DNA of 25,083 nt from an uncultured Clostridium sp. (GCA_905212085.1 CAJMDF010000030.1:1-25083), one strand, 5' to 3'; positions 15,675 to 23,543 are shown, numbered from the stretch's first letter. The notes: generated by a model not told the origin, from the sequence alone. A program made the numbers and translations.

Positions 15675-16574
15675 ACTGTGAGAATATATTTCGTTATTAA
15701 GTAATATTTTTGCAGTTTTAATAACTTTTAGCTGCTCTAAATCATCTTTATCAAACTCGATATCATCAAGTTCACCGAAATTAGAAATCATATCAGCAAG
15801 ATTAATATACAATTTATCCAATTGAGATTTTGGAGAATTAATTTCAAGCATTTTTAAAATTCTAATTAATTCATCATCTTTTGCATCTACAATTGCCGCA
15901 TCAAGACCTGCTCCGAAAGCTAATGATGCATACACTCTGTTTATTAAAGGTCTTAAATCCTTAGGACATCCGTTTGAAATGTTAGACAAACCTATTACAG
16001 TCTTTACTGGAGGATCAAAACTTTCCTTAATCATTTTGATAGTATTAATTGCCTCAATTCCTTGGGATTGATCCACACAAATCGGTAATATCAAAGGATC
16101 AAAAAATAATTTTTCATTCTCAATCCCTTTTTCCAAACACTTTTCATAAATATCAAATGCAATTTCTAAACGACCATCTGCAGTTTTAGGGATACCATTT
16201 TCTTTGGAAAGAGTCAAAGCTATAAGATTACTTCCATATTCAACAGCTAACCCGCCAATTTTTTCGATTCGTTCATTGTCTAAAGAAATGCTGTTTATAA
16301 AAGTTTTTCCACTGAATGCTCCAAGTCCATTTTTCATTTCTTCAGAATTTGTAGTATCAAAAGAAATTCCGCATCCACTATTATCTTGAATAATTTTTGC
16401 AAGCCAAGGAAGCACTCCAACTAAATCAGACTTTGCCGGACCGACATTCAAATCAATATAGTCCATCTCATTTTGTATATTAATTAAATCTAAAACAAAA
16501 TTCTCATCACGTTTAATAAGTGCTTCTCTAACAACTTTTGAAATAACATGAATATTTTCACCGATTAATATCAT
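15660..16574 (-). CDS. Methyltetrahydrofolate:corrinoid methyltransferase (AcsE-like)
   Basis: This is a 304-aa pterin-binding TIM-barrel protein. Its order of motifs follows AcsE, which moves the methyl group of 5-methyl-THF to the cobalt of a corrinoid protein: 'ILIGENIH', 'DYIDLNVGPAKSDLVG', 'SFDTTNSEEM', 'INSISLD', 'FFDPLILPICVDQ', 'TVIGLSNISNGCP', 'RPLINRVY' and a C-terminal 'ILLNNEIYSHSF'. AcsE homologues are about 260-270 aa; here about 40 extra residues lie between the barrel and the last helix (around 250-290). No corrinoid protein, CODH/ACS or other folate genes are nearby. ATG 16574 fits the family start but has no SD. It could instead serve another methylcobamide reaction. Confidence 0.85.
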   Translation of the reverse strand: MILIGENIHVISKVVREALIKRDENFVLDLINIQNEMDYIDLNVGPAKSDLVGVLPWLAKIIQDNSGCGISFDTTNSEEMKNGLGAFSGKTFINSISLDNERIEKIGGLAVEYGSNLIALTLSKENGIPKTADGRLEIAFDIYEKCLEKGIENEKLFFDPLILPICVDQSQGIEAINTIKMIKESFDPPVKTVIGLSNISNGCPKDLRPLINRVYASLAFGAGLDAAIVDAKDDELIRILKMLEINSPKSQLDKLYINLADMISNFGELDDIEFDKDDLEQLKVIKTAKILLNNEIYSHSFTQI

Positions 16575-16606
16575 ATATAAATATTAGCATAAACAAAAAA
16601 TAAAAG

Positions 16607-16636
16607 ATTATACTATTAGGCAATTGAAAATCTCTA
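16607..16636 (-). promoter_or_regulatory. Candidate promoter of the AcsE-like gene
   Basis: On the minus strand TAGAGA (16636-16631), an 18-nt spacer and a perfect TATAAT (16612-16607). The TSS would be near 16600, leaving a leader of about 26 nt without a Shine-Dalgarno. Confidence 0.45.
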
Positions 16637-16770
16637 TTACTACAATTATTATTGATATGTCGATAGTGCATCTTAAAATATTTACAAAAATTTACAGCAT
16701 TTTTTTGGCGATATAAGTCAATTTCGCCCTCTACTATAATTTCAGCCACTAGAAAACCTTATCAACATAT

Positions 16771-16784
16771 GTTATAATTATAAC
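16771..16784. promoter_or_regulatory. Perfect palindrome holding overlapping divergent -10 boxes
   Basis: GTTATAATTATAAC is a perfect 14-bp palindrome containing TATAAT on both strands. The plus copy (16773-16778) is placed to drive the 53-aa gene; the minus copy has GTGACC 17 nt upstream as a -35 candidate and would transcribe towards the AcsE-like gene. Confidence 0.55.
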
Positions 16785-16833
16785 AAGAATTATATATGGG
16801 GTCACTAATTGGAAACAAAAAAGGAGTAGGTCT

Positions 16834-16995
16834 ATGACAGTGTTAGCATCTAAAACAACAAAGGAAAAAAGGATTAAATCTAAATTTAACGACGAATTTG
16901 AAAACTATTTAAAAAATCAATGTTTAAAAACAACATTCAACGGTCTTGAAATTGAAACATTCTCTTGGTACAAAAAAGTATTAGGTTTAATTTAA
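16834..16995 (+). CDS. Small protein, 53 aa, unknown
   Basis: This small gene is well framed: AAAAAAGGAG 7 nt before ATG 16834, a TATAAT promoter box about 55 nt upstream and a strong terminator 40 nt after the TAA. The product begins 'MTVLASKTTKEKRIKSKFND', is basic in the first third, and ends in 'FSWYKKVLGLI'. It has no signal peptide, membrane segment or zinc motif, and one Cys. I do not recognise it. The complete transcription unit argues for a real, perhaps highly expressed, small protein; it could also be a regulatory RNA that happens to be translatable. Confidence 0.72.
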   Translation: MTVLASKTTKEKRIKSKFNDEFENYLKNQCLKTTFNGLEIETFSWYKKVLGLI

Positions 16996-17036
16996 TCTGA
17001 TTAGGATTTTAAGGGATATTAAAAATTTTTCAAAGC

Positions 17037-17069
17037 AAAAAACCAACAGTCATCGAATGTTGGTTTTTT
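17037..17069 (+). terminator. Rho-independent terminator of the 53-aa gene
   Basis: AAAAAACCAACA (17037-17048), loop GTCATCGAA, TGTTGGTTTTTT (17058-17069). The 12-bp stem merges with a U6 tract, a strong intrinsic terminator. It ends only 25 nt before the next start codon. Confidence 0.9.
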
Positions 17070-17094
17070 GGTCTGCTTGTAATAAACTCAAACT

Positions 17095-17871
17095 ATGGAT
17101 AATATACAAAACATAATAAATGAATTTCAACAAATTGAAAATGTAAAAGCAATTTCATTAGCAGGTTCACGAGCAGCAAACTCATCTGATAAAACTTCAG
17201 ACTATGATATATATGTATATTCTGATACTGAAATAGATATTCAAAAACGAGAAAATATAGCAAAAAAATTTTCAGACAGATATGAAATCAATAACTGCTT
17301 TTTTGGTCCTGGAGATGAATGGCTTATAAAAAACACAAATATCCAAATTGATTTAATGTATAGAACTCGAGAATGGATGGAAAATTCCATTGAAAATACT
17401 TGGACTAAACATTATCCTTGTGTAGGTTATTCAACCTGCTTTGTATTTAATTTAAAAAACTCTATAATCCTTTATGATCCAGAAAATTGGTATAAAAATT
17501 TACAAACAAAAGTTTGTACAAATTACCCGGATGAATTAGCAAAAAATATAATTAATAACAATTTACCATTGTTGAAAAATAAAATTTCTGCATCATTTTA
17601 TGAACAAGTAGAAAAAGCTATTAACCGCAAAGATTATGTAAGTCTAAATCATAGAATTTCAGCATTTTTGGCAAGTTATTTTGATATACTTTTTGCAGCA
17701 AATAAAGTTTTGCACCCTGGAGAAAAAAGACTTATCCAATATGCAAAACAAAATTGCCAAAAACTTCCTGATAATTTTGAAGAAGATATAAACAATATTA
17801 CAAGATATCCACTTGAAAATACTTTAAAAATTTTATCAAGACTGAATGAAAATATAATAAAAATAATATAA
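17095..17871 (+). CDS. Nucleotidyltransferase-fold protein with DUF4037-like C-terminus
   Basis: This 258-aa protein has the polymerase-beta/KNTase nucleotidyltransferase signature: 'LAGSRAANSSDKTSDYDIYV' gives G24-S25 and the metal ligands D36 and D38, and 'IQIDLMYR' supplies the third carboxylate, D86. All catalytic residues are present. The helical C-terminal half, with 'SFYEQVEKAINRKDY' and 'ASYFDILFAANKVLHPGEKR', resembles DUF4037/aminoglycoside-adenylyltransferase-like proteins. It probably transfers a nucleotide to a small molecule or protein; the substrate is unknown. The start has no SD and lies 25 nt after the previous terminator, so the leader must be very short. It is convergent with the next TPR gene, 7 nt apart. 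Confidence 0.8.
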   Translation: MDNIQNIINEFQQIENVKAISLAGSRAANSSDKTSDYDIYVYSDTEIDIQKRENIAKKFSDRYEINNCFFGPGDEWLIKNTNIQIDLMYRTREWMENSIENTWTKHYPCVGYSTCFVFNLKNSIILYDPENWYKNLQTKVCTNYPDELAKNIINNNLPLLKNKISASFYEQVEKAINRKDYVSLNHRISAFLASYFDILFAANKVLHPGEKRLIQYAKQNCQKLPDNFEEDINNITRYPLENTLKILSRLNENIIKII

Positions 17872-17878
17872 GATTTTA

Positions 17879-19636
17879 TTAAGAAATTTCTCTAATCATC
17901 TCTTGAGCTTCTTCACATTCAGGGAATGCATCTACTATTTTATCTAAAGTAGCAAGTGCAGAATCTTTATCATTCAATTTTTCATAACATCTTGCACTGC
18001 TCAATAAAAGATTTACATTCAACGGATTTTCCTCAAGCAAATGTTTGAAAATATTATTAGCCTGTTCATAATTACCTAATTCGAAATAACATAGACCTAA
18101 CATATTTTCACAATCATGAGTTTTTTCTAATTCATAAGATTTTATTAAAAACATTTTTGCATCTTCATATTTCTCTTGTAAAAATCTTATTTTCCCTGCA
18201 ATGAAATACATAAAACCATTATTAGCATGATGTTCTAGGGCGTGTTCAATCTGCTCATAAGCTTTATCAAAGTCTTTTAATTGAATTTTATTTAATGCTG
18301 AGAATCCAAGAGCATCTGAATTATGCGGATCTACTTCAAGAGCTTTTTGATAAAATTCATCAGCTTTTTCAAAATTTGTCGTAGCATGAAGATAATTTGC
18401 ATATTCAAACAAAATTTCAAAATCATTAGGAGCTAATTTCAACGCCTGATTAAATTCATCTTCCGCATAATCAAACAATCTTTTACTCAAATATAATACG
18501 CCTAAATCCTTATGCGCTTGAGCAAATTCAGGGTTAAGATCAACAACTTTTTTCAAAATCTTTTCAGCTTTATCCATGTCGTCAGTTTTTACGCAAATAT
18601 GAGCAAACTCATAATAAATTTCAAAAGAAACATTTCCTTGAATAAGAATTTTTTCATACAATGCTTTTGCATTAGCAAACTGATGAATTTTCACATAAAT
18701 ACTTGCAAGTTTTCTCAACATAGATACAGACTTTGGATTTTGCAACACAAGATGAGCAAGTATCCCGATAGCACTGGAATAATCACCGATAGCATCATAA
18801 CAACAAGCAAGATTATATTTAAAATTAGTTTTTTCAGGATTATGTGTAACCAAAATTTTGTAATGTTTTATAGCTTCTTCAAATTGATTAGATTTAACCT
18901 CAGATAGAGCCAAAGATACCAAATAATTATCCTGAGGTTCAATTTCATTCGCTTTTCTAAAAAATTCACAAGCCTCTTTATGCTTATTTTGTAATTGCAA
19001 AATTGATGCAATATTAAAATATGTAATTGAATTATTAGGGTCTAATTCACTGGCTTTTAAAAAGTTTTCATACGCTTTATCAAGATTACCCACAGTAACA
19101 TAGCAAGTCCCTAAATTGTTATACAATTGTGAATGATCCGGTTTTAATTCTAAAGCTCGTTCCAAATATTCAACAGCTTCATCAAATTTTTTCAAAGCCA
19201 TATATGCTGTACCTGCAATATAATAAATTGTATAATCATTTTTTTCATAATCCAAAGCTTTTATTACAGTATCTACAGCCTTTTGAGGCTCTTTATTTTT
19301 TACATACACAACAGCTAAATTTTTATATGCATCAACATAACTGCTTCTTAATCTAATTACTTCTTCATAAGCAGAAATTGCATGCAAAAAATCATCTTGA
19401 TTATCATAACAACTTGCTAAATAAAACCAGCTTGTTGCATCATCTTTATATTTTACAACTGTTTCAAAAACAGCTTGTCCTTCCTTAAATTCATTAAGAT
19501 TAATATGGCATAAGCCTAATAATTTTAATGCTTCCACATCTTTTTCTTCATCACTTATTATGCTAATTAATTCTTTTTTAGCATCTTCATAGTTTTTTTC
19601 GTTTATTAATTCGTTAATTTTATCTAAATTTTCCAT
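17879..19636 (-). CDS. Cytosolic TPR-repeat protein
   Basis: This 585-aa protein is built from about 16 consecutive TPRs, with typical W/Y-G-Y-A-P spaced residues such as 'YNNLGTCYVTVGNLDKAYEN' and 'AHKDLGVLYLSKRLFDYAED'. It has no signal peptide or membrane segment, unlike the other two TPR proteins in the window, so it is probably a cytoplasmic scaffold; the partner is unknown. ATG 19636 is preferred over a TTG 18 nt upstream because TATAAT ends 6 nt before the ATG, putting transcription start on the ATG itself. There is no SD. It is divergent from the gene at 19749. Confidence 0.85.
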   Translation of the reverse strand: MENLDKINELINEKNYEDAKKELISIISDEEKDVEALKLLGLCHINLNEFKEGQAVFETVVKYKDDATSWFYLASCYDNQDDFLHAISAYEEVIRLRSSYVDAYKNLAVVYVKNKEPQKAVDTVIKALDYEKNDYTIYYIAGTAYMALKKFDEAVEYLERALELKPDHSQLYNNLGTCYVTVGNLDKAYENFLKASELDPNNSITYFNIASILQLQNKHKEACEFFRKANEIEPQDNYLVSLALSEVKSNQFEEAIKHYKILVTHNPEKTNFKYNLACCYDAIGDYSSAIGILAHLVLQNPKSVSMLRKLASIYVKIHQFANAKALYEKILIQGNVSFEIYYEFAHICVKTDDMDKAEKILKKVVDLNPEFAQAHKDLGVLYLSKRLFDYAEDEFNQALKLAPNDFEILFEYANYLHATTNFEKADEFYQKALEVDPHNSDALGFSALNKIQLKDFDKAYEQIEHALEHHANNGFMYFIAGKIRFLQEKYEDAKMFLIKSYELEKTHDCENMLGLCYFELGNYEQANNIFKHLLEENPLNVNLLLSSARCYEKLNDKDSALATLDKIVDAFPECEEAQEMIREIS

Positions 19637-19642
19637 AACTAA

Positions 19643-19648
19643 ATTATA
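19643..19648 (-). promoter_or_regulatory. -10 box giving a predicted leaderless mRNA
   Basis: On the minus strand TATAAT is followed by TTAGTT and then ATG 19636. Transcription normally begins about 7 nt after the -10 box, that is at the start codon. The -35 (TGTAAA, 17-nt spacer) is weak. Confidence 0.6.
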
Positions 19649-19665
19649 TCTCAAACAAAACTTAC

Positions 19666-19695
19666 TTTACAGATTTTAAACACACGTGGTATAAT
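19666..19695 (+). promoter_or_regulatory. Promoter of the 233-aa protein gene
   Basis: TTTACA (19666-19671), an 18-nt spacer and TATAAT (19690-19695) with the extended TGg directly upstream. The predicted TSS is near 19702, leaving a ~47-nt leader with AAAGGA 6 nt before the ATG. Confidence 0.75.
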
Positions 19696-19748
19696 ATTAT
19701 ATCAACGCCTTAAAAATTCATTAAATTTTTGTTCGGAAAGGAACAAAA

Positions 19749-20450
19749 ATGGGAAAATCTTCAAAATACCCTTCATACTCATCAGGTGCAATTAGTATTA
19801 ACGGGCAAAATAAAGCAACTACAAGTAAAAAGAAAAATACCGTTACAACAAATTATAATATGTCTGATGATGAAAGAAGAGCGTATGAATATGCTCAAAA
19901 ATCTTTTGCTGACTCATTGTCCTCGGTAAATGTTTTTGATGATGCTACAAAACAAAATCTTCAATCACAACTTGATGCATATACTCTTAATGGTCAAAAA
20001 ATCATTAACAATATATACGAACCGATGTTAGACGATTTAAAAACAGATGTTGCTTCTCGTTTTGGCAATTTAGACAATTCGGTATTTATGGATAATTTAA
20101 ATACTATTGAAAAAAACAGAGCAGAATCTATCAACAACTTAGCCCAAGATGTTTTAGCAAAACAAGATGAATTAATAAATAATGAACTATCTCAAAGATA
20201 TACATATCTTGGGTTCTTACAAGATATCCAAAATCAAATGAACTCAAACATTCTAAATTATATCGGAGCTTCTCAACAAAACAGTTCATCAGGCAACAGC
20301 TATAATGCTCAGGCTTACGCTGCGAATAATTCTTCATCAGGAAATACTTACAGCAACTATGCTAACCTTGCATCAGGAATATTAAGTTCAATGGGACCAT
20401 ATGGTATGGCTGCATCTGCTGCTTTACAAATAACCAGTAAATATATCTAA
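19749..20450 (+). CDS. Coiled-coil protein with Ser/Asn and Gly-Ala tail, unknown
   Basis: I do not recognise this 233-aa protein by family. The first 40 residues are Ser/Thr/Lys-rich and look disordered. Residues ~40-170 are helical, probably coiled coil ('DDERRAYEYAQKSFAD', 'LAQDVLAKQDELINNELSQR'). There follows a low-complexity 'SSSGNSYNAQAYAANNSSSG' linker and a small-residue hydrophobic end ('LASGILSSMGPYGMAASAAL'). The layout is reminiscent of phage or phage-tail-like structural proteins with glycine-rich membrane-active ends, but that is only a resemblance. It has no signal peptide. It has a strong promoter, SD and terminator of its own, so it is a monocistronic, probably well-expressed gene. 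Confidence 0.75.
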   Translation: MGKSSKYPSYSSGAISINGQNKATTSKKKNTVTTNYNMSDDERRAYEYAQKSFADSLSSVNVFDDATKQNLQSQLDAYTLNGQKIINNIYEPMLDDLKTDVASRFGNLDNSVFMDNLNTIEKNRAESINNLAQDVLAKQDELINNELSQRYTYLGFLQDIQNQMNSNILNYIGASQQNSSSGNSYNAQAYAANNSSSGNTYSNYANLASGILSSMGPYGMAASAALQITSKYI

Positions 20451-20456
20451 TTAAAC

Positions 20457-20490
20457 AAAAAACGGGTATTGAATTAATACCCGTTTTTTT
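20457..20490 (+). terminator. Rho-independent terminator
   Basis: CGGGTATT (20463-20470), loop GAATT, AATACCCG (20476-20483), preceded by A6 and followed by T7. It ends transcription of the 233-aa protein gene just before the mnmE -10 box. Confidence 0.92.
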
Positions 20491-20494
20491 GATG

Positions 20495-20500
20495 TATAAT
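20495..20500 (+). promoter_or_regulatory. -10 box of mnmE, predicted leaderless
   Basis: TATAAT is followed by TTAATT and then ATG 20507, the same arrangement as at 19643-19636. The preceding terminator leaves no other room for a promoter. No good -35 is seen at 16-18 nt, and there is no SD. Confidence 0.6.
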
Positions 20501-20506
20501 TTAATT

Positions 20507-21841
20507 ATGAACATCTTACAAGAATTTGATACAATAGCAGCTATAGCAACCCCAATTGGTACAGGTGGTGTCGGAGTAATCAGGATTTCCGGCGACAAAA
20601 GTTTTGATATTATTAATAAAATATATTCAAAACATAATCTGGAAGCAGGAAAAATTTCTCACGGCTGGATTTTAGACGGTGATAAAAAAATTGATGAAGT
20701 TTTACTCTTACCATTCAAAAATCCTCACAGCTACACCGGAGAAGATGTAATCGAAATTAATTGCCATGGCGGTATCAATGTTGTAAGAAATATTCTTGAT
20801 GTCGTTTTGAAAAACGGTGCAAGAATGGCTGAGCGCGGAGAATTTACGAAACGTGCATTCCTGAATAAAAAAATGGATTTATCACAAGCTGAAGCTGTAG
20901 CAGATTTAATCCATGCTAAAACAAGAGATTTTGCAAAACAGTCAGCTAAAAATTTATCAGGTGTCCTAAGCACAAAAATTAAAGAAATAAGAAAAGATAT
21001 ATTTGATGTTCTTTCAAAAATTATAGCTGGAATTGATTTTCCTGAAGATGTTGCAGAACCGGAATATGATTACATAATTTCTGAATTTGAAAAAGCACTT
21101 GATAAAATAAATTCAATCCTTGCTTCTGCAAATTCATCTAACATAATGCGTCAGGGGATAAAAATTGCAATAGTCGGCAAACCAAATGTCGGGAAATCCT
21201 CATTATTTAACACATTACTGAATGTAGAACGTGCAATCGTAACAGATATTGCAGGTACTACTCGTGATGTTTTGAAAGAAACTTTAGATTGGGATGTTGC
21301 AATTACTCTAATTGATACTGCAGGCATAAGAGATAATGATGAAGTCGGAAAAGTAGAAGAAATCGGGATTGAATATTCTAAACAATCTGCAGACGAAGCT
21401 GATTTGGTATTATTCTTATATGATGTTTCTAAAGGAATGGATGATGAAGACAAAGCCATTCTGGATTTGATAAAAGATAAAAAACATATAGTTATTGCAA
21501 ACAAATGCGATTTAGTAAAAGAAAGAAAAGACGGTATTTTTTATTTATCAACAGAGACAAAAGAAGGACTTGATGAGCTTAAAAATAAAATTAAAGAAGC
21601 ATCATACAACTTCTCTTTAGAAGATACGGAATTCATCACAAATACACGCCAGCAAAATTGTCTTATTAAATGCAAAGAAAGTCTTACACAAGCACTTGAG
21701 GCTGCAAAAATTCACGAGCTTCAAGACTTAATTTCAATCGACTTGAAATCAGCACTGTTATTTTTAGATGAAATTACAGGGGAAGTAATCACTGATGATA
21801 TTCTAAATAATATCTTTGATCATTTTTGCATCGGTAAATAA
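20507..21841 (+). CDS. mnmE: tRNA-modification GTPase MnmE
   Basis: MnmE (TrmE) works with MnmG to install 5-carboxymethylaminomethyl groups on wobble uridine 34 of certain tRNAs, using methylene-THF and GTP. The 444-aa protein has the N-terminal THF-binding domain ('DTIAAIATPIGTGGVGVIRI', 'NPHSYTGEDVIEINCHGG', 'GEFTKRAFLNKKMDLSQAEA'), an inserted Ras-like G domain with G1 'GKPNVGKSS' at 224, G3 'DTAGIRD' and G4 'NKCD', and the invariant C-terminal 'CIGK' whose Cys is catalytic. Length and all motifs are standard. I chose ATG 20507 from the family start 'MNILQEFDTIAAIATP'; an upstream ATG at 20489 falls in the terminator. mnmG is not in the window. Confidence 0.96.
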   Translation: MNILQEFDTIAAIATPIGTGGVGVIRISGDKSFDIINKIYSKHNLEAGKISHGWILDGDKKIDEVLLLPFKNPHSYTGEDVIEINCHGGINVVRNILDVVLKNGARMAERGEFTKRAFLNKKMDLSQAEAVADLIHAKTRDFAKQSAKNLSGVLSTKIKEIRKDIFDVLSKIIAGIDFPEDVAEPEYDYIISEFEKALDKINSILASANSSNIMRQGIKIAIVGKPNVGKSSLFNTLLNVERAIVTDIAGTTRDVLKETLDWDVAITLIDTAGIRDNDEVGKVEEIGIEYSKQSADEADLVLFLYDVSKGMDDEDKAILDLIKDKKHIVIANKCDLVKERKDGIFYLSTETKEGLDELKNKIKEASYNFSLEDTEFITNTRQQNCLIKCKESLTQALEAAKIHELQDLISIDLKSALLFLDEITGEVITDDILNNIFDHFCIGK

Positions 21842-21960
21842 AACGGGAAAACTCTACCTGTAATATATAAAAAACACTGAAATTACTTTATAAGAATAAT
21901 ACTCTAAATCTTATACTGAAACAATTTCAGATTCTATATCAATATAAATTTTTTAGAAAT

Positions 21961-22284
21961 TTAATAACTGAAATATTTGTCAAAATCGACATCATCAAAA
22001 CTGCAAAGCAGTTTATACACTTCATCATCCTCATCCATTCTTTGAAAACTGTAATCATCGAATTTCCAATATTTAGGATTTATACCTTTTACTCTTACAA
22101 TACCGGCATCACGCAATATTAAAAGCTTTTTTTTAACAATATCTACAGGCAGTTCAACCATCTTTGCTAATTCTACGGCAGTAACCCAATTATCTACAGC
22201 ACCTTTTTCAGGCGTCATAAACATCAGTTCCAAACCGACCTGCTTTAATTCTTTATCATCTATTGTGGACTGATAATCGTACAT
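21961..22284 (-). CDS. Small winged-helix protein
   Basis: This 107-aa acidic protein has a helix-turn-helix-like segment, 'WVTAVELAKMVELPVDIVKK' followed by 'KLLILRDAGIVRVKG', the typical recognition helix and wing of a winged-helix domain. The ends are strongly acidic ('DEDDEVYKLLCSFDDVDFDK'), odd for a DNA binder and perhaps a protein-interaction surface. I do not recognise a named family. AGGA lies 7 nt before the ATG. It follows hydF on the same strand after 83 nt, so it could be co-transcribed, and is convergent with mnmE. A 120-nt gap after its stop holds only a weak hairpin. Confidence 0.72.
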   Translation of the reverse strand: MYDYQSTIDDKELKQVGLELMFMTPEKGAVDNWVTAVELAKMVELPVDIVKKKLLILRDAGIVRVKGINPKYWKFDDYSFQRMDEDDEVYKLLCSFDDVDFDKYFSY

Positions 22285-22367
22285 ACTAACATCCTACCGT
22301 AAAATAACTTTTTCTTTATCATTCTTCTACATTAAATATTACGGCAGAATTAAAAAAAAACTTTAAA

Positions 22368-23543
22368 CTATTTTGCAAAAATCTTAACAGCTCTCGGTAA
22401 AATCCCAAGACAATATGAAATTACAACTCCATAATTTGTAATAGGAACATTATTTTGATTTGCAATCAAAATACGAGATAGCACTTCACGTCTGTTAGTC
22501 ATACAAGCTCCACAATGAATTATCAACTTGTAATCCTTTACATCTGGAAAATCATGTCCCGCATAATTACGGATAACTAAATTTTTACCTGTCTTTTTGC
22601 GAAGCCAATTAGGAATTTTCACCCTGCCAATATCATCTTCTATTGCATGATGTGTGCAACTTTCTAAAATTAAGACCATATCACCGTCTTTTAGATTTTC
22701 AATCGCTTCAGCCCCTTTTATAAATTCATCTAAATCCCCTTTCAGTCTTGCGAAAAGAATTGAAAAAGATGTAAGAGGAATATTTTCAGGAACAATTTCC
22801 GAAACTTGTCTGAAAGCCTGACTATCTGTCACAACCAATGCAGGCGGAGTTTTCAAATTTTCAATCGCCTGTTTTAATTCAGTTTCTTTAACCACATAAG
22901 ACATACAATCACTATCTAATAAATCTCTTAAAGTCTGCACTTGAGGTAAGATAATTCTGCCTTTCGGAGCCTCTTTATCAATCGGAATTACAAGAATTAC
23001 CGTACTTTGAGGCGGAACTAAATCTCCTGCAATCTTTGGAGAATTTACAAAATCATCAGGCAGCAATTTTACAAGTGCCTCCTTAAACTTAAAGACAAGA
23101 GATTCATCATCTTTTACAGATGTGTATAAAACATTATTATAATCCGGAATATCAACTTTTTTAATATCGCATTTGTTTTCGACAATCAAATATGGTATTT
23201 TCAACTCTTCAAATTTTTTAATAAGCTCTTTTTCATAATCATCAAGCCCGTTGTAATCACAAATAATCACTGCAACATCAATACGATTAATAACTTTCAT
23301 CGTTTTTTCAACACGTTTTTCGCCTAATTCAGACTCATCATCTAATCCTGCTGTATCTAAAAATGTTACAGGTCCCACAGGCAAAAGCTCCATAGATTTT
23401 TCTACAACATCTGTCGTTGTACCTGCAATATCTGACACAATAGAAATTTCTTGATTTGTCACTCTATTCAAAAAAGAAGATTTTCCGACATTAGTTTTTC
23501 CAAAAACTCCTATTTGCAAACGCATTGATTTTAATGTTTTCAT
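22368..23543 (-). CDS. hydF: [FeFe]-hydrogenase maturation GTPase HydF
   Basis: HydF is the GTPase scaffold on which the 2Fe subcluster of the H-cluster is built by HydE and HydG before transfer to the hydrogenase. The 391-aa protein has the G domain first (G1 'GKTNVGKSS' at 15-23, 'DTAGLDD', G4 'NKCD'), then the dimerisation domain, then the cluster-binding domain with 'ESCTHH' (C296, H298) and 'HCGAC' (H343, C344, C347), the CxH...HCxxC set binding the [4Fe-4S] cluster. All key residues are present. The start ATG 23543 has a GAGGGTGA upstream. No hydE, hydG or hydrogenase gene is in the window, but a functional HydF predicts them elsewhere and an anaerobic, H2-metabolising host. Confidence 0.95.
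   Translation of the reverse strand: MKTLKSMRLQIGVFGKTNVGKSSFLNRVTNQEISIVSDIAGTTTDVVEKSMELLPVGPVTFLDTAGLDDESELGEKRVEKTMKVINRIDVAVIICDYNGLDDYEKELIKKFEELKIPYLIVENKCDIKKVDIPDYNNVLYTSVKDDESLVFKFKEALVKLLPDDFVNSPKIAGDLVPPQSTVILVIPIDKEAPKGRIILPQVQTLRDLLDSDCMSYVVKETELKQAIENLKTPPALVVTDSQAFRQVSEIVPENIPLTSFSILFARLKGDLDEFIKGAEAIENLKDGDMVLILESCTHHAIEDDIGRVKIPNWLRKKTGKNLVIRNYAGHDFPDVKDYKLIIHCGACMTNRREVLSRILIANQNNVPITNYGVVISYCLGILPRAVKIFAK

Noticed and set aside
16558..16749. Minus-strand 63-codon frame starting at GTG with AAGG upstream, overlapping the AcsE-like start
   Set aside because: The second half reads like untranslated AT-rich DNA, the candidate AcsE promoter lies inside it, and no family is recognisable. 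A decayed gene fragment cannot be excluded.
18512..18907. Plus-strand open frame opposite the cytosolic TPR gene
   Set aside because: The opposite strand is a clear TPR array; no SD or family resemblance.
21916..21930. Hairpin CTGAAA-CAA-TTTCAG between mnmE and the winged-helix gene
   Set aside because: Only 6 bp, no U tract on either strand; probably chance in AT-rich DNA.
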